Origin: Roseburia sp. CAG:309
GTDB lineage: Bacteria > Bacillota > Clostridia > Lachnospirales > Lachnospiraceae
NCBI GenBank assembly: GCA_000434115.1
Contig: FR893929.1
Span: forward strand, 1-11,895
DNA length: 11,895 nucleotides
Direction of reading: 5' to 3'
Shown here: positions 7,036-11,895 of the stretch, in pieces
Numbering within the stretch: the first letter of the stretch is position 1
Layout: every line of letters begins with the position of its first letter
Translations under genes and position numbers: made by a program
The notes under the pieces: model-generated
The model's input: only the letters and a program-made list of their open reading frames with translations
What the model was told of the DNA's origin: nothing
Databases searched by the model: none

Positions 7036-7065
7036 ATGATAGCACAAGGACGGGGGTAGTGTCAA
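7036..7065 (-). promoter_or_regulatory. Promoter of the pheS T-box transcript
   Basis: On the minus strand TTGACA (7065-7060) and TATCAT (7041-7036) are 18 bp apart. Transcription would start near 7029, just before the T-box Stem I. The -35 box begins 17 bp after the DUF6171 stop codon, and I see no hairpin terminator between them, so read-through from the arabinofuranosidase side into the leader is possible. Confidence 0.75.
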
Positions 7066-7082
7066 GGGGCAAAATCCACCTT

Positions 7083-7331
7083 CTACCATTTCTTATGCAC
7101 ATCCGGACAGTACTGCTGCCGCTTTGCCGCGCGCAGTGCCACGTAGCAGCCACATCGTCCACACATGCCGCCCCGCATGAAACTGCAGGTGTCGCAGAGC
7201 ATAAGGCGACGTTCGTATTCCTCGTCGCTTACCCTTTCTTCTTCGGGAATGCGCTCGATATATTCTTCCAATTTAAGTAATTCTTTGTCGAACATTTCCT
7301 TTGTCCACTGACACCTTCTGCAAAATTTCAT
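7083..7331 (-). CDS. DUF6171 family cysteine-rich small protein
   Basis: This 82-residue protein has eight cysteines at residues 4, 7, 46, 49, 57, 60, 62 and 75, arranged as CxxC, CxxC, CxxCxC and a late CP. The pattern predicts binding of one or two metal ions, probably zinc. The signature RRLMLCDTC, then GGMCGRCGCYVALRAAKRQQYCP, and the final KW match my memory of DUF6171, a Firmicutes family of unknown function. The middle (residues 13-42) is acidic and helical. There is no signal or membrane segment. AAGGAG lies 6 nt before the ATG. It starts 20 bp after the arabinofuranosidase stop, so the two are probably cotranscribed, though a functional link is not evident. The two zinc sites are inferred from cysteine spacing. 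Confidence 0.85.
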   Translation of the reverse strand: MKFCRRCQWTKEMFDKELLKLEEYIERIPEEERVSDEEYERRLMLCDTCSFMRGGMCGRCGCYVALRAAKRQQYCPDVHKKW

Positions 7332-7351
7332 GCCGGTCTCCTTATGTTAAT

Positions 7352-8830
7352 TTATGCCAAAGTTACTTTTACGATACTCATTGCCGGCATCTCGACAGAC
7401 AAGATTTCGTCGTTCAGCGATGCCCCATCAAATGCTGCAAGCTGTACATTATCCGGATTTTCAAAGTCGTTATGATCGTCCATCTTTCCTGTGAGAATCG
7501 TGGCTTCGCAGTTGTTATAACTGCCAAGGATCTGTGCGCTCACAGTGAGGCTTTCTGTCAGATGTGGATTTGCAAGCGTAATTGTCATTTTTCCTTCTTC
7601 GTTTACGGAAGCACTCGAAGATACCACCGGAATGTCAAATCCCTCGCAGGTCACTTTCGGGCAGTCAATATAGCAGTCAACCAGCTGTGCTTCCTGATGA
7701 TCTTTGTACATCTCATAGACATAGTAGGTCGGCGTTTTTATCATCTTATCGCCCTCGGTCAGGATCACGGACTGGAGCACATTGACAACCTGTGCAATAT
7801 TTGCCATCGAAATACGGTCACAATGGCGGTTGAAAATGTTCAGATTCAACGCAGCCACCATCGCATCACGCATGGTATTCTGCTGATACAAAAATCCCGG
7901 ATTGGTTCCTTCTTCAACATCGTACCACGTTCCCCATTCGTCCACGATCAATTTTACTTTATGCTCCGGATCGTATTTGCTCATAATATCCAGATGGCGT
8001 TCGATCATCGGCTCGATACGAAGCGTCGCTTCGATTGTCTCATAATATCTCTTTTCATCAAAACCAAGTGCATGGCCTTTTTCCTCCCAGCTTCCCGGAA
8101 CGGTATAATAGTGCATACTGATTGCATCGGCAAACTGATCTTTGATCAGGCTCATCACCTTATCCGTCCAGTCAAAATCATCCGCATTTGGCCCACAGCA
8201 GATCTTATACAATTTGTTGTCTCCGTAATTGCGGCAGTATGTCTGATAACGGCGGTACATATTTCCATAAAATTCCGGTGTCATGTTGCCGCCGCAGCCC
8301 CAGTTTTCGTTTCCTACGCCAAAATATTTTACTTTCCACGGTTCTTTTCTTCCATTTTCCTCACGCAGTTTTGCCATCGGAGATTCACCGTCAAAGGTCA
8401 TATACTCAATCCATTCTGACATTTCGCGAACGGTTCCGCTTCCCACATTTCCGTTAATATATGGTTCACAGCCAAGCTGGTCACAAAGTTCAAAAAATTC
8501 ATGCGTACCAAAGCTGTTATCCTCGACAACACCGCCCCAGTGTGTATTGATCATACGTTTTCTCGTCTCTTTTGGTCCGATTCCGTCCATCCAGTGGTAC
8601 TCATCGGCAAAACAGCCGCCCGGCCAGCGAAGTACCGGAATTTTAATATTTTTCAATGCTTCTACTACATCATTTCTCATTCCGTTGGTATTTGGAATCT
8701 CCGAATCTTCGCCTACAAAAATTCCTTCATAAATACATCTTCCCAAATGCTCTGAAAAATGTCCGTAAATCTCTTTGTTAATTTTTCCCAATGTGCGATT
8801 GCTGTTGATTACTCCATTTGTCTTAGCCAT
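7352..8830 (-). CDS. GH51 alpha-L-arabinofuranosidase
   Basis: This 492-residue glycoside hydrolase of family GH51 is close to the usual 490-505. The N-terminal (beta/alpha)8 barrel includes the IYGHFSEHLGRCIYEGI motif (21-37) and LRWPGGCFADEYHW (67-80). The acid/base is Glu175 in FGVGNENWGCGG and the nucleophile is Glu298 in LIVDEWGTWY, both in the expected GH51 contexts. The C-terminal beta-sandwich (about 380-492) ends in PAMSIVKVTLA. No signal peptide is present, so it acts in the cytoplasm on imported arabino-oligosaccharides, releasing terminal non-reducing L-arabinofuranose by a retaining mechanism. GGAG lies 8 nt before the ATG. No transporter, regulator or other arabinan gene is in the window, so it stands alone here apart from the downstream DUF6171 gene. 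I see no clear promoter in the short upstream gap. The gene symbol (abfA or arfA) varies between organisms and is left blank. Confidence 0.96.
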   Translation of the reverse strand: MAKTNGVINSNRTLGKINKEIYGHFSEHLGRCIYEGIFVGEDSEIPNTNGMRNDVVEALKNIKIPVLRWPGGCFADEYHWMDGIGPKETRKRMINTHWGGVVEDNSFGTHEFFELCDQLGCEPYINGNVGSGTVREMSEWIEYMTFDGESPMAKLREENGRKEPWKVKYFGVGNENWGCGGNMTPEFYGNMYRRYQTYCRNYGDNKLYKICCGPNADDFDWTDKVMSLIKDQFADAISMHYYTVPGSWEEKGHALGFDEKRYYETIEATLRIEPMIERHLDIMSKYDPEHKVKLIVDEWGTWYDVEEGTNPGFLYQQNTMRDAMVAALNLNIFNRHCDRISMANIAQVVNVLQSVILTEGDKMIKTPTYYVYEMYKDHQEAQLVDCYIDCPKVTCEGFDIPVVSSSASVNEEGKMTITLANPHLTESLTVSAQILGSYNNCEATILTGKMDDHNDFENPDNVQLAAFDGASLNDEILSVEMPAMSIVKVTLA

Positions 8831-8897
8831 TTTACTCTCTCCATTTCTTTTTGTTCTGCCTCCGGCAAACTCTTTTTACTCTTTTGACATCATACAT

Positions 8898-8928
8898 AAA
8901 ATCCACTCCGACGGGAATGGATTTTTTT
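8898..8928. terminator. Hairpin between the LysR/cupin scar and the arabinofuranosidase gene
   Basis: AAAATCCACTCC and GGAATGGATTTT pair around the loop GACG (11 of 12 positions). Read on the plus strand it is followed by seven T residues; read on the minus strand the exit side has only TTTT. It probably ends transcripts coming from the lipoprotein/LysR side on the minus strand and would also work on the plus strand, although no intact plus-strand gene leads into it. Confidence 0.7.
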
Positions 8929-8942
8929 GTGCTATGCATGTA

Positions 8943-8969
8943 TTATTTTGTCACAATGGTATATTCCAT
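8943..8969 (-). pseudogene. Nine-codon gene stub (MEYTIVTK-stop) behind a perfect RBS
   Basis: GGAGG, starting right at the TAG of the cupin remnant, lies 5 nt before an ATG that opens MEYTIVTK and then a TAA. The arrangement of stop, ribosome binding site and ATG is that of the next gene in an operon, which suggests the first codons of a gene lost by deletion or mutation. It is too short to identify; aldo/keto reductases and GyrI-like proteins often begin with similar residues, but that is only suggestive. It could also be a chance micro-ORF. Confidence 0.4.
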
Positions 8970-8978
8970 CGCAGCCTC

Positions 8979-9044
8979 CTAGTGATACATTTCATGCTCA
9001 ACCGGCTCACACCACTCGTTGGAAGTCTCCTCGCCCGGCACTTC
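8979..9044 (-). pseudogene. C-terminal remnant of a cupin-domain protein
   Basis: In a frame different from the LysR fragment, 21 codons read EVPGEETSNEWCEPVEHEMY plus His and then TAG. The VPGEETSNEWxEPV pattern is what I remember as the end of short cupin proteins of the carboxymuconolactone-decarboxylase/mandelonitrile-lyase-like group, which typically end NEWLEPVxDEEYxKL. The metal-binding His motifs of the cupin barrel are absent, so only the last codons remain. The remnant begins within 0-6 bp of where LysR similarity ends, which points to a single deletion joining the two genes. Confidence 0.6.
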
Positions 9045-9315
9045 CTTCCACAAGGTGCTCTTTATCAAGAAGTTCTTCCAATGTCTTTTCTTCCAGTTCC
9101 AAAATCTCCATGGCCCGTCGCTTTAATAAGATTCCTTTTTCCGTAAGAGTGATCTTTTTATTTCCACGGATAAAAAGGGACGTGCCGAGTTCTTCTTCCA
9201 GCGCCGCCAGCTGTCTCGACAAAGTTGGCTGCGTGATATGAAGAAGTTCCGCTGCCTTCGTAATATTTTGTTCCCGTGCCGTCACAAGAAAATAGCGAAG
9301 CACCCTGATTTCCAT
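9007..9315 (-). pseudogene. Truncated LysR-family regulator (DNA-binding domain only)
   Basis: This 102-residue product begins MEIRVLRYFLVTAREQNITK. The winged helix-turn-helix (about 3-61) is intact, with recognition region HITQPTLSRQLAALEEELG (26-44) and wing FIRGNKKITLTEKG (48-61), followed by the linker helix (62-85). LysR-type proteins are about 290-310 residues; the effector-binding domain is missing. Similarity ends near residue 90, and the remaining 12 codons are an out-of-frame reading of the cupin remnant. AAAGGAG lies 9 nt before the ATG, so the fragment may still be translated, and residual dimerisation through the linker helix cannot be excluded. It starts 19 bp after the lipoprotein stop codon with no visible promoter. 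I treat it as a pseudogene made by deletion. Confidence 0.85.
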
Positions 9316-9334
9316 ATTTTACCACTCCTTTGTA

Positions 9335-11449
9335 TTAATACGATTTATTTACGAAAAAATATAACATCTCCGGATCGTTTTTTCTTACTTGTTTCAGTTG
9401 TTTCATGGCAGGGTCATAGCAAAGATAATAATCGTCAGCCTCACCCCGTATATAGATTTTATTATTGACCACGCTGAAATCCGCCAAAAGCAGATTCTTG
9501 TCGTTTTCCTGTTCAAATTTCTTCAATGCCTCTGTGAAATCTTTCTCATAGTAAAGCTTTTTGTCTTTTCCTGCCAAAGAATAAGAATATACATCCGTCG
9601 AATATCCATTCGTCGACTCTCCATCAATCATTTCGCCTGTTGTAAACACATACAACCGGTCTTTCCAGATACACATTTCATAAATATCATCCTTCTTGTT
9701 AACTTTCACCAAACACTCCTTTTTCTTATGTTTCAGATCATAGGTCCAAATCTTTGTACCCCGTGCATAAATTACCTGTTTTCTCTTTTCATCACCAATG
9801 ATAGGTCCATCACACATCGGATCCATAATATGAAGTTGATCGGAACCCGTTTTGTAATAGGAAAAAGCATCCTCTGCCTTTCCTTTTTTTGTAGTATAAT
9901 AAGATATGCTGTCAAAAATAAAATAGTTACCTACCTTGGTCACTAAATTCATTTCTGTTTTCGGAATGCCTTTTACCTTTACAAACGTTTTCTTTTTTCG
10001 GTCATATACATGAATCTGCGACATCCCATCCGCAAATATAATATAATTTTTATCGGCATACAGACCACTATCATACTCTTCAATTTTAACTATTTTCTCT
10101 GCCTTTTCCATCTGTGGGAAAGAACTGCCATCTACTATCACCAGCGGAACAACGTATAAATATTCATCTTCTTCGGAAACACTAAATAGCAATTCCTCAT
10201 TGTTCGCATACAACAAATACCAATATTTCGTGCCGCAGAAATTATTTGTAAAAATATGACGTACAAACTTTCCATCCAATGTATATTCGTCCAGACAACA
10301 ATTACTCTTATCATCTTCTGATATTTGAACAAAAACATTGTAATCATTTGCATAGTTATAGTTCTGATTGGCATTTGTCAGTGGTTTTTCGAGCGGATAT
10401 TCCTGCGTTTTCTGCAGTCTTCCCTCTCCCTCCTGCACCAGTTTTCCTGTCTGTGTATCACAGCATAAAAGGACTCCTTTTCCCTTTACATTTATTTCCA
10501 ATTTAACCTTACCATCTTCATACGCTATTTCCCGGATCAGATCCATTCCCTCCTCCGGTTTTTCCGAAAGTACATTCCGAATCTGCTCTTCCGTCACAAG
10601 AACGGACTTTTCTCCACTTTTACAATCAAATTGATAGACATCATAACATAAGCCGCTTTTTTCCCCTTTTACAGCCGTATAAAACAATTTATCATCCCCA
10701 CCCTGATATATACTTCTCTCATCTTTTGTAATTTCCTGCATTTTCTTGGTTACAAAGTTATAATAATATACCGCCGTTTCATCCCCGAGAAAACCATAAA
10801 GCACAACATAATCTTGATTATTTTCATATAGGATACTACCAACTTCCAATGGCTTATTTTTGTATTTAATCCTTGTAAATTTATTCTTTTTGCGATCATA
10901 CTCTGCCATCTCGCCTTCCCAATTAAATAATATATACTCCTTGGTATCCGTAATATACTTACAATCCATCCAGAAATCCGCAAATTCTAAAAACAACTGC
11001 TGAATTTTCTCTATGGCAATTTCCTCTCTGTCCCCCTTCCGGATAACCGGCACAGAATATACCTTTACCAGATCACTGGAGTCGTATGTAGAGAAAATCA
11101 ACACTTCATTTTCAGATACGTTCATAAAATGAATCCCCTGTGTATCTGTTAATCCCAAACTCTCCGCTGGGATTTTCTGAATCACTTTCCCTTCATAGTC
11201 ACTCTGTACAAGACATTCCTGACATATATCCTCTTCGTCTTCTCCATCAGCGCCATCCGACAATTCCATTTCCTCTGTCCGATAAGTACAATGACTGGTC
11301 GCCCACGTATACTCACATTCTATTTCCGTCTGCGCAGCATCTGCTGTTTCCTGTTTCTCCTCTTTTTGTTCTGTCTTATTTACGTTACCCTGACAGCCTG
11401 TTAAAATCAGACAGAGTGTCATAAAAATTGCGATAGATTTCTTTTTCAT
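9335..11449 (-). CDS. Putative lipoprotein with beta-propeller-like repeats
   Basis: This 704-residue protein has a lipoprotein signal: basic MKKKS, a hydrophobic stretch, then LTGC with the lipidated cysteine at 19. A charged linker (20-45) is followed by repeated short units of the form aromatic-aromatic-Asp-x-Lys-x-Lys-Lys plus a beta strand, for example AEYDRKKNKFTRI, YYYNFVTKKMQEI, YQFDCKSGEKSVLV, HVYDRKKKTFVKV and WTYDLKHKKKECLVKV. These look like blades of a beta-propeller. It is presumably anchored on the outer face of the membrane. I do not recognise a specific family or an enzymatic motif; ligand binding or sensing is conceivable. GAGGAG lies 6 nt before the ATG. The gene directly upstream (35 bp) is a paralogue sharing the C-terminal region. 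Many rare codons and an A/T-rich composition set it apart from the pheST region, by eye. Confidence 0.8.
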   Translation of the reverse strand: MKKKSIAIFMTLCLILTGCQGNVNKTEQKEEKQETADAAQTEIECEYTWATSHCTYRTEEMELSDGADGEDEEDICQECLVQSDYEGKVIQKIPAESLGLTDTQGIHFMNVSENEVLIFSTYDSSDLVKVYSVPVIRKGDREEIAIEKIQQLFLEFADFWMDCKYITDTKEYILFNWEGEMAEYDRKKNKFTRIKYKNKPLEVGSILYENNQDYVVLYGFLGDETAVYYYNFVTKKMQEITKDERSIYQGGDDKLFYTAVKGEKSGLCYDVYQFDCKSGEKSVLVTEEQIRNVLSEKPEEGMDLIREIAYEDGKVKLEINVKGKGVLLCCDTQTGKLVQEGEGRLQKTQEYPLEKPLTNANQNYNYANDYNVFVQISEDDKSNCCLDEYTLDGKFVRHIFTNNFCGTKYWYLLYANNEELLFSVSEEDEYLYVVPLVIVDGSSFPQMEKAEKIVKIEEYDSGLYADKNYIIFADGMSQIHVYDRKKKTFVKVKGIPKTEMNLVTKVGNYFIFDSISYYTTKKGKAEDAFSYYKTGSDQLHIMDPMCDGPIIGDEKRKQVIYARGTKIWTYDLKHKKKECLVKVNKKDDIYEMCIWKDRLYVFTTGEMIDGESTNGYSTDVYSYSLAGKDKKLYYEKDFTEALKKFEQENDKNLLLADFSVVNNKIYIRGEADDYYLCYDPAMKQLKQVRKNDPEMLYFFVNKSY

Positions 11450-11484
11450 TTTGCGCTCCTCATTTCCTTTTTTTTACATATAGA

Positions 11485-11895
11485 TCACTTACTATTTTTT
11501 ATATAACGATAAAACATCTCCGGATCATTTTTTTCTTCTTTTTTCAACTGCTTGGTGACAAGATCATAACAAAAATACGTATCTTCCTCAATTTCCTCTC
11601 CCTCAGCACTCCATAAGCCCGCATAAATTCCTATTTTATCTTCCACCACTCTGACGGTTTCAATATCTATTTCCAGCTGACTCTCCTGCTCATATTTTTT
11701 TACTGCTTTTGTAAACTCCTCTTCATAATGAAGTTTGCCTTTCTCATCGAGCGAACAGGAATACAGGCTCTGATTGCCACTTGTGAGCATAAACAGCTGA
11801 TCCTTCCAAATAAACATTTCAGAAATGCTGTCGTGTTTGTTCCATTTTGCCAGACGTTCCTTTTTATTCTTTTTCAGATCATAGGTCCAAATCCC
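11485..11895 (-). CDS. Partial paralogue of the propeller lipoprotein (3' end; continues beyond the window)
   Basis: 136 residues are visible and the frame is open to the window edge, so the gene starts outside. It begins GIWTYDLKKNKKERLAKWNK and ends EKNDPEMFYRYIKNSK. It aligns along its whole visible length with the last part of the 704-residue neighbour: WTYDLKxxKKE, EMxIWKDxLxxxxSG, LHYEEEFTKAVKKYEQE against LYYEKDFTEALKKFEQE, and KNDPEMFYRYI against KNDPEMLYFFV. It carries an extra acidic stretch (AEGEEIEEDT) not present in the neighbour. An internal ATG at 11817 should not be taken as the start, because similarity continues upstream of it. By homology it is probably a secreted lipoprotein too, but its N terminus is not visible. 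The 35-bp gap to the neighbour has no terminator, so cotranscription is likely. Confidence 0.85.
   Translation of the reverse strand, partial: GIWTYDLKKNKKERLAKWNKHDSISEMFIWKDQLFMLTSGNQSLYSCSLDEKGKLHYEEEFTKAVKKYEQESQLEIDIETVRVVEDKIGIYAGLWSAEGEEIEEDTYFCYDLVTKQLKKEEKNDPEMFYRYIKNSK

Noticed and set aside
7301..8419. Plus-strand open frame of 372 codons opposite the arabinofuranosidase gene
   Set aside because: It is antisense to a clear GH51 enzyme with catalytic residues, has no family resemblance, and its composition is that of a reverse-complement shadow.
8867..8886. Direct repeat AAAAGAGT / AAAAAGAGT upstream of the arabinofuranosidase gene as an operator
   Set aside because: It is short and low in complexity; there is no independent support for a binding site.
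11485..11817. A complete 110-residue gene starting at the ATG at 11817
   Set aside because: The frame and the similarity to the neighbouring lipoprotein both continue upstream to the window edge, so this is the end of a larger gene.
1..11895. CRISPR array, prophage, insertion sequence, tRNA or rRNA
   Set aside because: No regularly spaced repeats, transposase or integrase motifs, terminal inverted repeats or tRNA-like folds were seen on either strand.

Overview
The window looks like chromosomal DNA of a low-to-mid GC Gram-positive anaerobe of the class Clostridia, most likely family Lachnospiraceae. The grounds are strong AGGAGG-type ribosome binding sites, a T-box-controlled pheS-pheT pair with a Firmicutes-type PheS, and small proteins I recognise as the DUF6440, DUF6142 and DUF6171 families, which are typical of that group. 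Genus and species cannot be read from the sequence. All genes but one are on the minus strand.

Right to left (the main direction of transcription): the 3' end of a lipoprotein-like propeller protein (11485 to the window edge) is followed 35 bp later by a complete paralogue (9335-11449, 704 aa, lipobox at Cys19). Next comes an eroded patch (about 8943-9315). It holds a LysR regulator cut off after its DNA-binding domain and fused out of frame to the last codons of what looks like a cupin gene, then a nine-codon stub with a perfect ribosome binding site. A hairpin at 8898-8928 closes this patch. A GH51 alpha-L-arabinofuranosidase (7352-8830) and a small cysteine-rich DUF6171 protein (7083-7331) follow.

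The centre is the phenylalanyl-tRNA synthetase operon. A sigma-A-type promoter (7036-7065) leads into a Phe-specific T-box leader with a UUC specifier, the T-box motif and a 14-bp terminator stem. Then come pheS (5689-6708), pheT (3164-5602), a VanZ-family membrane protein (2655-3116) and a DUF6142 membrane protein (2329-2658). The last genes are packed tightly (47 bp between pheT and the chosen vanZ start, ATGA overlap between vanZ and DUF6142), so the membrane proteins probably share the T-box control.

On the left, the only plus-strand gene (1563-2366) encodes an unusual protein with two AP2-like domains around a degenerate HNH-like segment. Its 3' end overlaps the DUF6142 gene by 38 bp tail to tail. 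It diverges from a greA-family transcription elongation factor (915-1415), and both genes have recognisable promoters in the shared 147-bp spacer. Downstream of greA lie a P-loop small-molecule-kinase-like protein (224-802) and a DUF6440 protein (14-199).

I see no CRISPR array, phage module, insertion sequence or tRNA/rRNA gene. The parts most worth a second look are the LysR/cupin deletion scar, the tandem propeller lipoproteins, the bacterial AP2 protein and the membrane-protein extension of the pheST operon.
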